DNA of 33,572 nt, from NCBI GenBank assembly GCA_022865345.1, contig JALHSU010000168.1, positions 1 through 33,572 on the forward strand, given 5' to 3'. Below are positions 23,102-31,111 of the stretch, piece by piece; position 1 is the first letter of the stretch; every line of letters starts with the position of its first letter. The notes below the pieces were generated by a model, which saw only the letters and a program-made list of their open reading frames with translations, had not been told where the DNA came from and did no database searches. This DNA is from Candidatus Zixiibacteriota bacterium. Its GTDB lineage: Bacteria > Zixibacteria > MSB-5A5 > RBG-16-43-9. A program made the position numbers and the translations under genes.

Positions 23102-23917
23102 TTAGAATACTAACTCCAACTCAAAGGGTGAATCCTTATGTAATTTTCGGATTTTTGCTCTGAGTTTTTCAGCATAAGACCCATTTGAATAATAAGTACT
23201 CTGATAATGAGATAAAAGTTCTGGGAAATTCAAGCTCAAAAACTTATTAAGTCTGGACCAGATGGACGGGGTGTAGTTCATCTTGTCAACATAGATATAT
23301 TTTACCCCGGCCTCAATCGCTTTATTGAAAACCGAGCTTATGCTTTTTTCTGTGTCGGAGAAGTAAGGAAGAATTGGACCAAAAAAGATGAAGGTGTTTA
23401 TTCCCTCTTGATTTAACCTTTTCAATGCTTCAAACCTTCTCTCCACAGGCGAAGCTCCAGGTTCGAATTTGCTCTGGATCTCAAGGTCCAGGCAGGTGAT
23501 GGTAAAACCGACCTCAGGGTCCTTTAACTTTTTCAGAAGGTCTATATCCCTTAAGACCAGGTCAGATTTTGTCTGGATATGCACAGAAAAATTATATCTG
23601 GAAAGTATCTCCAAAGCTCCACGGCTAAGTTTATACTTTTCCTCTAAAGGCTGATAAGCATCCGTTACCGAGCTTAACATCACTACTCCAGGTTTGGCTC
23701 TTTTAGCCTCCTTTTCCAGCCTTTCCAGGAAATTAACCTTAACATCCACAAAACTCCCCCATTCCTCCGAATGGTCAGTAAATCTTTTCATAAAAATAGC
23801 ATAGCAATAGGCACAGTTATGCTCACACCCGGTATATGGATTCAAACAATAATCCACCCCTGAAATCCGGGATTTAACCAAGGCGTTCTTACAGGTTATT
23901 TCTTTGAGTTTGAGCAT
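23102..23917 (-). CDS. Radical SAM protein of the spore photoproduct lyase-like (SPL/COG1533) family
   Basis: A 271-aa radical SAM protein with the iron-sulphur cluster motif 'GCEHNCAYCYA' (C31, C35, C38, CX3CX2C) near the N-terminus, preceded by 'CLNPYTG' as in the SplB-like 'DNA repair photolyase' family. Further family segments are 'VVMLSSVTDAYQPLEEKYKL', 'VHIQTKSDLVLRD' and 'INTFIFFGPILPYFSD'. True spore photoproduct lyase repairs a thymine dimer in endospores. This organism is unlikely to sporulate, and most relatives of this length have no proven substrate. It lies 17 nt after the HEPN gene and 15 nt before the lytic transglycosylase gene. Confidence 0.88.
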   Translation of the reverse strand: MLKLKEITCKNALVKSRISGVDYCLNPYTGCEHNCAYCYAIFMKRFTDHSEEWGSFVDVKVNFLERLEKEAKRAKPGVVMLSSVTDAYQPLEEKYKLSRGALEILSRYNFSVHIQTKSDLVLRDIDLLKKLKDPEVGFTITCLDLEIQSKFEPGASPVERRFEALKRLNQEGINTFIFFGPILPYFSDTEKSISSVFNKAIEAGVKYIYVDKMNYTPSIWSRLNKFLSLNFPELLSHYQSTYYSNGSYAEKLRAKIRKLHKDSPFELELVF

Positions 23918-23934
23918 AACAAAGGTATTTATTT

Positions 23935-24324
23935 CTAATTTGTCTTAGCTTCTTTTGAAAGATAGTCTTCTATATCCCCGAGAAATTCTTTAGCCCAGGT
24001 CAGTGCCTCTTTTGCCTCTTCTTTTCCAACCTGAGGAGCAAAACTATAATCACCAACCAATCTTTTCTCAAAGGTCTTGCTTAACCTTTTGCCCATTTCA
24101 GGTTTAAAGATACCGGCCTTTACAAAATACTTACCAAAAAGGGAGATGACGCTTTTATGAGATGAGAAATCCAATTTTTTTGTTAAAAGCACCGCTTCGG
24201 CGGCATAGAACATCGCATAATAAGAGCGAGATACTGAGGAATCAAAATCTTCCTCTCTCAACAGTATCTCTGCGCTTTTGATATACCTCTTGGCCCTCTG
24301 GATTAGGCTTTTTATCTCTTTCAA
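23935..24324 (-). CDS. HEPN-domain protein, partner of an MNT nucleotidyltransferase
   Basis: A 129-aa all-helical HEPN protein. I start it at the TTG at 24324, which overlaps the MNT stop as TTGA and has GAGGG nine bases upstream; an upstream in-frame TTG would make it 143 aa with no such support. Core motif: 'DFDSSVSRSYYAMFYAAEAV' (about residues 26-45), then 'EKRLVGDYSF' near 87-95. The canonical RX4-6H ribonuclease motif of HepT toxins is not visible; the corresponding site reads R88-x3-D92-Y93. HEPN/MNT pairs include type VII toxin-antitoxin systems in which MntA AMPylates HepT. Whether this pair is toxic or has a housekeeping role is open. Confidence 0.82.
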   Translation of the reverse strand: MKEIKSLIQRAKRYIKSAEILLREEDFDSSVSRSYYAMFYAAEAVLLTKKLDFSSHKSVISLFGKYFVKAGIFKPEMGKRLSKTFEKRLVGDYSFAPQVGKEEAKEALTWAKEFLGDIEDYLSKEAKTN

Positions 24325-24656
24325 ATCTTTATTCCCTCTTTTTTGATATGCTGATATAATGGCCAAATTGAGTTTTCAAGTTCATTTTCCGAAAGAGGAT
24401 AAACTGAAATCAACTCACCAGTGTCCAGCTCCAAATCATATAGAACCTCACATATCTTATCTATTTCTTTTCCTTTGTTCACCTTTCCTTTGAGAATAAC
24501 AGCAATATCTATATCCGATTCTTTATTTGCTCTGCCTTTCGCAAAAGAGCCATAAAGAAAAACATCCACCAGCCTGTTGCCGTAAACTCTTTCCAGAAGT
24601 TTTCTTATCTGGGGTAAAAGAGGTTTTATCTCCTTCCTTGATCTAACAGTCTTCAT
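24321..24656 (-). CDS. MNT-type minimal nucleotidyltransferase, partner of the HEPN protein
   Basis: A 111-aa protein starting at the ATG at 24656 (AAAGG upstream); a longer TTG start at 24686 would run into the preceding hairpin. It carries the intact nucleotidyltransferase signature GSX10DXD in 'YGSFAKGRANKESDIDIAVI' (G36, S37, D48, D50). A third acidic residue is likely E81 in 'DTGELISVYPL'. The family transfers nucleotides from ATP to the HEPN partner, neutralising it in type VII toxin-antitoxin systems. Gene order MNT then HEPN, with a stop/start overlap, is typical. It follows rimO by 61 nt. Confidence 0.85.
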   Translation of the reverse strand: MKTVRSRKEIKPLLPQIRKLLERVYGNRLVDVFLYGSFAKGRANKESDIDIAVILKGKVNKGKEIDKICEVLYDLELDTGELISVYPLSENELENSIWPLYQHIKKEGIKI

Positions 24657-24688
24657 ATCATCATTACCTTTGAAACTTAAATTCAAAT

Positions 24689-24713
24689 GGACAGAACGAT
24701 GTTCTGTCCCTAC
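24689..24713. repeat. GTAG-type intergenic hairpin
   Basis: GGACAGAAC-GAT-GTTCTGTCC followed by CTAC; on the minus strand GTAGGGACAGAACATCG. A perfect 9-bp stem between rimO and the MNT gene. Confidence 0.65.
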
Positions 24714-24717
24714 AGAG

Positions 24718-26055
24718 TTACAAAACCTCCCCTATCAAATCATAATCCTTCCACCCGGTAATTTTGATTTCAGCAAATTCTCCAATCTTCAAATTTTTTC
24801 CTTTAACCAGAATCACCCCATCAATCTCCGGGGCTTCTTTTTGGCTGCGGGCGATGTAGTGACCGGGCATTCCATTGGGACCATCTGCCTTTGACTCGAT
24901 CAGGACTTTGACCTTTTCTCCTACTCTTTCTTTATTCTTCTCAAAAGCAATCCCCTGTTGAAAGGTCATAAGTCTATCCAATCTCTGGTTTTTTTCCTTG
25001 AAAGACAGGTGCTCTTTTAATTTAAAGGCTTCAGTCCCTTCCTCTCTGGAATACGTGAAAACCCCCAACCTGTCGAATCTCTGGCTCTCCACAAAATTCA
25101 GAAGCTCGTCAAATTCCTCCTTGCTTTCTCCCGGGAAACCAACAATAAAAGTAGTCCGCAAGACTAAATCTGGAATTCTGGTTCTCAAGTTATCAATCAG
25201 TCTTTCAACCCCTTTTCGCTGAATTTTTCTTCCCATCAGAAAAAGAAGTTTATCTGAGATATGCTGGAGCGGAAGGTCTAAATACTTACAAACTTTCTCA
25301 TTTGAGGCAATTTCTTCAATCAATTCCCCGGAATAATGAGCCGGATGAGTATAAAGCAGCCTGATCCATTCGATTCCTTCAATTTTGGAAAGCGAAGAGA
25401 GTAATTCAGGTAATTTCTTTCCTCCATAGATATCTTGCCCATAGAGAGTTGTATCCTGGGCTATCAGATTTATCTCCCTGACACCGTTTCCTGCCAGAGT
25501 CCTTGCCTCTTCTAAGATTTTTTCAATCTTTCTACTTCTATATTTTCCCCTGATAAGTGGAATTGAACAGTAGGCGCAGAAATTATCGCAACCATCTGCT
25601 ATCTTCAGGTAGGCATAAGGTGAGAACTGAGGCATTTTTGACTTAGAGGATTCTTCATACTCCTCAGGCACAGGCGAAATAAAACAAACCCTATTCCCCT
25701 TTTCTATCTCAGAACATACCCTGCCTATTTTGTCCAACTCATTTAACCCTAAAATCGCATCTATCTCCGGCATAGATTTCCATAACTGGGAATTATATCT
25801 TTGAGCCAGGCATCCGGTCACCACGATCTTTTTCCCGTTATTCCCATTTTTAAATCTGGAAAGCTCCAAAATCGCATTTACTGACTCTCTTTTGGCTTCG
25901 TCGATGAACCCGCAGGTATTGACGACAAAGATGTCTGCTAAATCTTTTTCCTCGGTCAACTCAAACCCGCAAGAGACCAGTTGAGCCTGGATAGCCTCGG
26001 AATCCAGATCGTTTTTGGGACACCCAAGTTTTACTATATTTACTTTTATTCCCAT
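24718..26055 (-). CDS. rimO: Ribosomal protein S12 methylthiotransferase
   Basis: A 445-aa full-length methylthiotransferase that adds a methylthio group to an Asp of ribosomal protein S12. The N-terminal MTTase domain has cysteines C12, C48 and C82 for one iron-sulphur cluster ('KLGCPKNDLDSE', 'VVNTCGFIDEAKRES', 'VVTGCLAQRY'). The radical SAM core has C156, C160 and C163 in 'IADGCDNFCAYCSIPLIRGK' for the second. 'CPKNDLDSE' and 'FIVGFPGESKEEFDELLNF' are characteristic of RimO rather than MiaB. A C-terminal TRAM domain (about 375-445) ends the protein. GGAGTAA precedes the ATG. It lies downstream of lolA, separated by a palindromic element. Confidence 0.95.
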   Translation of the reverse strand: MGIKVNIVKLGCPKNDLDSEAIQAQLVSCGFELTEEKDLADIFVVNTCGFIDEAKRESVNAILELSRFKNGNNGKKIVVTGCLAQRYNSQLWKSMPEIDAILGLNELDKIGRVCSEIEKGNRVCFISPVPEEYEESSKSKMPQFSPYAYLKIADGCDNFCAYCSIPLIRGKYRSRKIEKILEEARTLAGNGVREINLIAQDTTLYGQDIYGGKKLPELLSSLSKIEGIEWIRLLYTHPAHYSGELIEEIASNEKVCKYLDLPLQHISDKLLFLMGRKIQRKGVERLIDNLRTRIPDLVLRTTFIVGFPGESKEEFDELLNFVESQRFDRLGVFTYSREEGTEAFKLKEHLSFKEKNQRLDRLMTFQQGIAFEKNKERVGEKVKVLIESKADGPNGMPGHYIARSQKEAPEIDGVILVKGKNLKIGEFAEIKITGWKDYDLIGEVL

Positions 26056-26077
26056 TTACTCCACAACCTTCCATTAT

Positions 26078-26179
26078 TGTCATTCTGAGGGAAGTCCGCC
26101 TTTGGCGGAATGACCGAAGAATCTCGCTCTTCAGTGAAATCAGATTCTTCGTCCTGCCTTCGGCGGGCTCAGAATAACA
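26078..26179. repeat. REP/MITE-like palindromic element, copy 2
   Basis: Bounded by TGTCATTCTGAG and CTCAGAATAACA, with inner arms GAAGAATC and GATTCTTC. It matches the element at 11024-11102 at both ends and the inner arms, but has extra small palindromes (GTCCGCC...GGCGGA, CCTGCC...GGCGGG). It fills most of the gap between lolA and rimO. Confidence 0.7.
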
Positions 26180-26192
26180 TTTAAGAGATTTT

Positions 26193-26861
26193 TTATTCTT
26201 TTTTACCGCCCATCCCGGTCAAGTCCACCAACTCCACCCCTGCCGGAGGATTAAACACGAATCTGGAATCTGAAATCTCCACATCCGGCTTTATCTCCCT
26301 GAAACTCAAAGTAGTGAGGTTATCATTCAGGTCCTGATACTCAATCCTCTGGGCTAAAAGAGTCTCCTTTTCAAAGAAAACTGTGATCCTGGTGAAAAAC
26401 TCGCCTTCGGTCTTGGAAGTATAAACCATTTTATAACAGTTTTTCCCGGCGATTCTCTTTTCCCCCTCAAGATTATAATTATAATTTTTCCTGAAATTGA
26501 AAAGATAATCGTTCGGCCTGAAAAGGTCTTTTGATTTGTCTGTGCGATTTTTTGTCACCTGTTTATTCTCTTTGGAATAGACCCAGATATAATCTCCATC
26601 AGAAACCACCACCTGCAAAGGCATCTCTATCCTGAACCTGTTCGGATTTTTCAGATACATCTTCCCTTTGAACTTGCGCAGAGTCGAAAAATCCTCAGAC
26701 TTAATCTCCTCCTGAAAACTGATGGAGAGAGTTTTTAAAGAATTATACTTTTCCTCTATCCTTAAAGCTAATTCTTCTGAAGTCAACCCCTGGTTTGAAT
26801 GAATCCAGACTGGAGTGATCAAGAACCAAACGAAGGTAAGACTAAATATTGTTCTCTTCAT
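26193..26861 (-). CDS. lolA: Outer-membrane lipoprotein carrier protein LolA-like
   Basis: A 222-aa periplasmic protein. I start it at the ATG at 26861: it gives a proper signal peptide ('MKRTIFSLTFVWFLITPVW') and has GAGG upstream, whereas the longest frame adds 27 residues lying inside ftsK. The mature part matches the LolA/LolB fold: 'RIEEKYNSLKTLSISFQEEI', 'FKGKMYLKNPNRFRIEM', 'VVVSDGDYIWVYSKENKQV' and 'YKMVYTSK'. LolA ferries lipoproteins from the inner to the outer membrane. The start overlaps the end of ftsK by 20 nt, so translation is probably coupled. The ftsK-lolA order is also seen in other bacteria. Confidence 0.88.
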   Translation of the reverse strand: MKRTIFSLTFVWFLITPVWIHSNQGLTSEELALRIEEKYNSLKTLSISFQEEIKSEDFSTLRKFKGKMYLKNPNRFRIEMPLQVVVSDGDYIWVYSKENKQVTKNRTDKSKDLFRPNDYLFNFRKNYNYNLEGEKRIAGKNCYKMVYTSKTEGEFFTRITVFFEKETLLAQRIEYQDLNDNLTTLSFREIKPDVEISDSRFVFNPPAGVELVDLTGMGGKKE

Positions 26862-29145
26862 TCTTTTTTTCCTCAAGAGGTAAATCCCCTTTTTCCAAAT
26901 AGCTTCTATCCACCAAAACCTCTCTGGCTTTGCTCCCGTCATAGGGTCCGACTATCCCATCCCTCTCCATCTGGTCTATGAGCCGGGCCGCCCTTTGATA
27001 TCCTACTCCTAATCTTCTCTGCAAAAGGGAGACCGAACCCTGCCGGTGGCGTATGACTATCTCAACTGCCTGCTTGTAAAGGTCATCCTCCTCTTTTTCA
27101 TCCCATCCTTCTGTTAGCTCCAGCTTATCGTCTTCCCGGGTGAAAACTCCGATGGGAGTGGGAACGTAATCCTGGGATTTAATGAAATCCACCATTTTCT
27201 GAGTCTCCTCGCTGTTGATATAAGCTCCATGAATTCTCTGGGGCTCAGGATGGCCAGTCTGGATGAAAAGCATATCCCCGCTTCCTAAAAGCTTTTCCGC
27301 ACCTGACCCATCGATTATCGTCCGGGAGTCTATCCTGGAAGCTACCTGAAAAGCTATCCTGGAAGAAAAATTAGCCTTGATCAAGCCAGTGATAACGTCT
27401 ACTGAGGGTCTCTGTGTAGCTAAGATCAGGTGAATTCCTACTGCCCGTGCCATCTGAGCTAAACGGGTTATTAAAGCTTCGGTTTTCAAAGAGCTGGACA
27501 TCATCAGATCAGCCAGTTCATCCACGATTATAACTAAATACGGAAGCAACCCCTCTTTTTTCTTCTTTTTATTGTAATCCTCGATGTTCCTAACTCCTAT
27601 CCGGGCTAATTTCTTATACCTTTCCTCCATCTCTACTACCGCTTCAGATAGCACTCTCTCCGCAGCTTTCGGATGAGTGACCACAGGCCTTTCTAAATGA
27701 GGGATCTGGTTGTAAACGGTCAACTCCAGCATCTTGGGATCTATCATTATGAACCTTATCTCCTCCGGATGAAGACGGTAAAGCAGGCTGGCCAAAATCA
27801 CGTTTATGCAGACGCTCTTTCCGGAGCCGGTAGCACCGGCGATCAGCAGATGAGGCATCCTGGAAAGGTCAGTCACTAAAGGCTCACCAGAAATAGTTTT
27901 GCCCAGGGCTATAGCTAAACGATGATTCGTGTTCTGAAAAGAAGGAGAGACTAAAATCTCTTTAAGATATACCGTTTGCGGACTTTTATTCGGTATCTCC
28001 ACACCCACAGCTGCTTTTCCTGGTATTGGGGCAACTATCCTTATCCTCTTGGCTTGGAGAGCTAAAGCCAGGTCATCTGACAGGCTCATTATCTGATTTA
28101 CCTTAACCCCTGGAGCAGGTTTGAACTCATACCGGGTGATCACCGGTCCCGGACTTTTCTCAATTAAATCTCCCTCTATCCCTATGCCAAAAGTTTCCAG
28201 AGTCTCTCTTAACACTTTAGCCGTTTGATTCAGCTCATCGTTCGTGACTGAAGGTTTTATCTGAGGAGGCTCATTTAGAATCGAAAGCCCTGGATACTGA
28301 TAAGCTCCGATCTTGCTCTCTTCTTTACCCCGGACTAACCTCAAAGAGCTTTTCAATTCGCCGACTAAGTTTACCTGCTCCTCCCTTTCCTCTTCCGAAT
28401 CTATTCTTTCGTGCCTGACATCTTTTATCTGTGGAATTTCTTCGACTATATGTTCATCTTTTTTGTCCTTCTCCAAAGTATCCCTGATCTCCTCAACTCT
28501 CTGAGTCCTTCTTTTCTCCATCCTTTTTAACCCCCACCACTTGCTTCCCCGATCGTAAAATCTCTGGAAGATCGATTTGCTGAAAAGCAAAGATTCAGAG
28601 AACTTCCAGGGTGTAGCCAGTAAAGCCACCACTATTAAGAAGGCTAAACTGAGGGTGTAAGAGCCAAAGGTCCCAAAGATCTTGACCAGGATTTTAGCAG
28701 AAAGAAGAGAAAACCATCCGCCTATGGTTACTTTAGAAAAATCTTGCCCGGCACTGGCATTAGCCCAGGAGATAGAGAAAAAAATTCCCAGAAGGAAAAT
28801 AAAGGCAAAGATATAGACGGTCTTTTTGAAAAGGGTGGAAAACTCAGTTTTGAAAAGAAAATTAGTTCCCCAGAAAACTAAAATTATCGGCAGGAAAAAA
28901 GAAGAGAGACCTAAAAGATAATACAGGGCATAAGAGACCAGAGCTCCCATAATGCCAGCTTGATTTTTTACAGGATGAGTGAAAAGCTTACCCAAACTGT
29001 TCCAAGATAGCTGATTCAGGAACTTTGTGTCTCCGGCATAGCTGTAAGTGATAAGGCTGAGTAAGACAAATAAAGCCAAAGCCCAGAGCAAAACCCCAAA
29101 GATCTCGTTTTTCCGGTCAGCAGAGATATTTTTGAAAAGCTTCAT
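26842..29145 (-). CDS. ftsK: DNA translocase FtsK
   Basis: A 767-aa septal DNA translocase. Four membrane helices lie in residues about 15-185, then a charged linker (about 205-300). The alpha/beta motor domain begins near 305 ('VKVNQIMSLSDDLALALQAK'). Walker A is 'AGATGSGKSVC' with K443, and Walker B is 'LVIIVDELADLMM' with D542. The C-terminal gamma winged helix (about 690-755; 'HRQGSVSLLQRRLGVGYQRA') reads KOPS-type polar sequences and activates XerCD in other bacteria. It pumps chromosome ends through the closing septum. A promoter at 29195-29223 precedes it, and it heads the long co-directional run that includes lolA and rimO. Confidence 0.96.
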   Translation of the reverse strand: MKLFKNISADRKNEIFGVLLWALALFVLLSLITYSYAGDTKFLNQLSWNSLGKLFTHPVKNQAGIMGALVSYALYYLLGLSSFFLPIILVFWGTNFLFKTEFSTLFKKTVYIFAFIFLLGIFFSISWANASAGQDFSKVTIGGWFSLLSAKILVKIFGTFGSYTLSLAFLIVVALLATPWKFSESLLFSKSIFQRFYDRGSKWWGLKRMEKRRTQRVEEIRDTLEKDKKDEHIVEEIPQIKDVRHERIDSEEEREEQVNLVGELKSSLRLVRGKEESKIGAYQYPGLSILNEPPQIKPSVTNDELNQTAKVLRETLETFGIGIEGDLIEKSPGPVITRYEFKPAPGVKVNQIMSLSDDLALALQAKRIRIVAPIPGKAAVGVEIPNKSPQTVYLKEILVSPSFQNTNHRLAIALGKTISGEPLVTDLSRMPHLLIAGATGSGKSVCINVILASLLYRLHPEEIRFIMIDPKMLELTVYNQIPHLERPVVTHPKAAERVLSEAVVEMEERYKKLARIGVRNIEDYNKKKKKEGLLPYLVIIVDELADLMMSSSLKTEALITRLAQMARAVGIHLILATQRPSVDVITGLIKANFSSRIAFQVASRIDSRTIIDGSGAEKLLGSGDMLFIQTGHPEPQRIHGAYINSEETQKMVDFIKSQDYVPTPIGVFTREDDKLELTEGWDEKEEDDLYKQAVEIVIRHRQGSVSLLQRRLGVGYQRAARLIDQMERDGIVGPYDGSKAREVLVDRSYLEKGDLPLEEKKNEENNI

Positions 29146-29194
29146 ATTATCAACTCATCTGGTAATTGAAAACTAAAGCACTTATTTTTGTAAT

Positions 29195-29223
29195 ATCTTA
29201 TCATCAAATCAATGAAATGTCAA
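29195..29223 (-). promoter_or_regulatory. Predicted sigma70-type promoter of ftsK
   Basis: Minus strand TTGACA (29218-29223), 17-nt spacer, TAAGAT (29195-29200). A consensus -35 box and ideal spacing, with a leader of about 40 nt. Confidence 0.6.
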
Positions 29224-29311
29224 TTGTTTTTTAATAGAAAACCGTCTTTGAACCATCTGGTCACTTTCAAGGACGAGGTGTAAGTAATGTGAATGCTCAA
29301 GTTTATTAAAT

Positions 29312-29344
29312 AAAAAGCCCTCAATTTTTCAAAGAGGGCTTTTT
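29312..29344 (-). terminator. Bidirectional intrinsic terminator after the SBBP/dockerin gene
   Basis: AAAAAGCCCTC (29312-29322) and GAGGGCTTTTT (29334-29344) form an 11-bp stem with T-tracts on both strands. On the minus strand it follows the SBBP/dockerin stop at 29362. Confidence 0.85.
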
Positions 29345-29361
29345 CAGGGGACAGAGTGACT

Positions 29362-30849
29362 TTAGCAAGGAGGTGGAGATCCACCTTTTAATAGATAATT
29401 TATAAGATAAACCACATCAGAAATGGATACTTTCCCGTCACAGTTGGCATCTCCTGATCCTGAAGGATTCGAAGCAGGTCCATACCTAAAAAGATAATTG
29501 ATTAGGTAAACTATATCTGAAACGTCCCGTTGTTTATCACCATTCGTATCTCCGCGCATAAAAAAATTAATATATTTAATAGTAGCATAGTCACCTAACC
29601 CTATTATACCATAACTGCAACCAGTTACATAGACATTACCATAATTATCTGTTGTAATGGAATAAGATTTGTCATCCAAGTTTCCAGGCCCGTTGTATCT
29701 CCTCACTCCAATTTCATTTCCATACGAGTCATACTTTATTGTGGCATAGTCATAGTTGGCGTTTGGCCAAATCCAATTTTGGGAACTATATCCAGTCACA
29801 TAAACATTACCAGAATCATCTGCTACCATAGCTAAAGCCACATCCCAGTAATTTCCCGGTCCATTATATCTTCTTACCCATGCAGTATCTCCATTAGTAT
29901 AATACTTTACAGTAGCGTAGTCGTGCGATGTATGGTCACCCCAACTATAGCCAGTCACATAGATATTATTGAAACCGTCTATGGCTATAGCAGTAGCATA
30001 ATCATAATAATAAGGATTCCCCGTACCGTTATATCTTCTTACCCAGGCAGTATCACCATTCGGATAATACTTTATAGTAATATAGTCATCCTGACCTCCG
30101 GTCACACACACATTGTCAGAACCGTCGAGAGCTAGAGCAACACCACCCCAGGACCTGACCCATAACTCTTCTCCTTCTGCATTGTATTTTATCGTCCCAG
30201 TTGTCCCACTCACATAAACATTGTTAGAGTCATCAACGGCTATTGCGAACGCATCGTCTTCGGAGTAGTCTGGACCGTTGTATCTGCGCAACCAAGCAGT
30301 ATCTCCATTGGAATGATACTTTATAGTAGCATAGTCATAGCCTGTGGTATCGCCCATACTGGCTCCTGTAACATAAGCGTTACCATAACCATCCACGGTA
30401 ATAGCAAGAGCTTTATCCTGTAAGTTCCCCGGTCCATTATATTTTCTGACCCAGGCTGTGTCTCCATTAGGATAATACTTTATGGTAAGGTAATCCCAGT
30501 ATGTCGCATTGCCCCAACTCACTCCAGTCACGAAGACGTTACCATATCCATCTATAGCAATAGCATAAGCTTCCTCCCAGTCACATGATGGTCCATTGTA
30601 TCTTCTCACCCAAGCAGTATCTCCATTAGGATAATACTTTATCGTAACACAATCATAGTTTGTTCCGATGCCGTAACTTCTCCCAGTCGTATAAACATTA
30701 CCAGAATCATCTACGACTATTGCATTAGCTGCATCATAGTCATTCGCTTGCCCATTAAATCTTCTCACCCAAGCAGTATCCAAAGACTGAGTAAAAGCAG
30801 GCAACGTCAAAAATAAAATCAAGAAAAACATCAAGAGGATTCTAACCAA
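29362..30849 (-). CDS. Secreted SBBP-repeat beta-propeller protein with C-terminal dockerin
   Basis: A 495-aa exported protein. The signal peptide is 'LLMFFLILFLTLPAFTQS'. The start is taken as the TTG at 30849, because the first ATG (30831) would remove the basic n-region and has no ribosome site; this is uncertain. Residues about 23-430 are eight SBBP (seven-bladed beta-propeller-type) repeats built on 'DTAWVRRYNGP', 'AIAIDGYGNVYVTG' and 'DYATIKYYPNG'; repeats 4 and 5 are clearly shortened. Residues about 433-495 form a dockerin with two calcium-binding loops ('GDTNGDKQRDVSDIVYLINY' and 'GDANCDGKVSISDVVYLINY'). Dockerins bind cohesins in secreted complexes; no cohesin is in this window. It is a single-gene unit with its own promoter and terminator. 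Confidence 0.88.
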   Translation of the reverse strand: MVRILLMFFLILFLTLPAFTQSLDTAWVRRFNGQANDYDAANAIVVDDSGNVYTTGRSYGIGTNYDCVTIKYYPNGDTAWVRRYNGPSCDWEEAYAIAIDGYGNVFVTGVSWGNATYWDYLTIKYYPNGDTAWVRKYNGPGNLQDKALAITVDGYGNAYVTGASMGDTTGYDYATIKYHSNGDTAWLRRYNGPDYSEDDAFAIAVDDSNNVYVSGTTGTIKYNAEGEELWVRSWGGVALALDGSDNVCVTGGQDDYITIKYYPNGDTAWVRRYNGTGNPYYYDYATAIAIDGFNNIYVTGYSWGDHTSHDYATVKYYTNGDTAWVRRYNGPGNYWDVALAMVADDSGNVYVTGYSSQNWIWPNANYDYATIKYDSYGNEIGVRRYNGPGNLDDKSYSITTDNYGNVYVTGCSYGIIGLGDYATIKYINFFMRGDTNGDKQRDVSDIVYLINYLFRYGPASNPSGSGDANCDGKVSISDVVYLINYLLKGGSPPPC

Positions 30850-30896
30850 TGGTTTTCCATTCTTTAAAAATATTAAAACTATTCTTTGTCACACTT

Positions 30897-30924
30897 AATC
30901 TAAAAGATTTCTAAATTTTGTCAA
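30897..30924 (-). promoter_or_regulatory. Predicted promoter of the SBBP/dockerin gene
   Basis: Minus strand TTGACA (30919-30924), 16-nt spacer, TAGATT (30897-30902). The predicted start site is about 40 nt before the TTG codon, which agrees with the long start choice. Confidence 0.5.
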
Positions 30925-31060
30925 GCAAAAAAGGGAAACCATTCTAAAGTGTTGCAACTAGATTCTTTAGGTTCGGCTTGCTATCGTAACGTGTGCCAAC
31001 GTAGACTCACCATCCGTAATCTATCTATATTTTCAACAATATCTCTAAAAAAATAAAAAA

Positions 31061-31085
31061 GGCAATTCCCGTACGGGGGATTGCC
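31061..31085 (-). terminator. Bidirectional intrinsic terminator after HU
   Basis: GGCAATTCCC and GGGGATTGCC pair over 10 bp with one wobble around GTACG, flanked by A-tract and T-tract sequence. It ends HU transcripts on the minus strand, 42 nt after the stop. Confidence 0.8.
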
Positions 31086-31111
31086 TTTTTTAACTCATAA
31101 AATCTTTCTCT

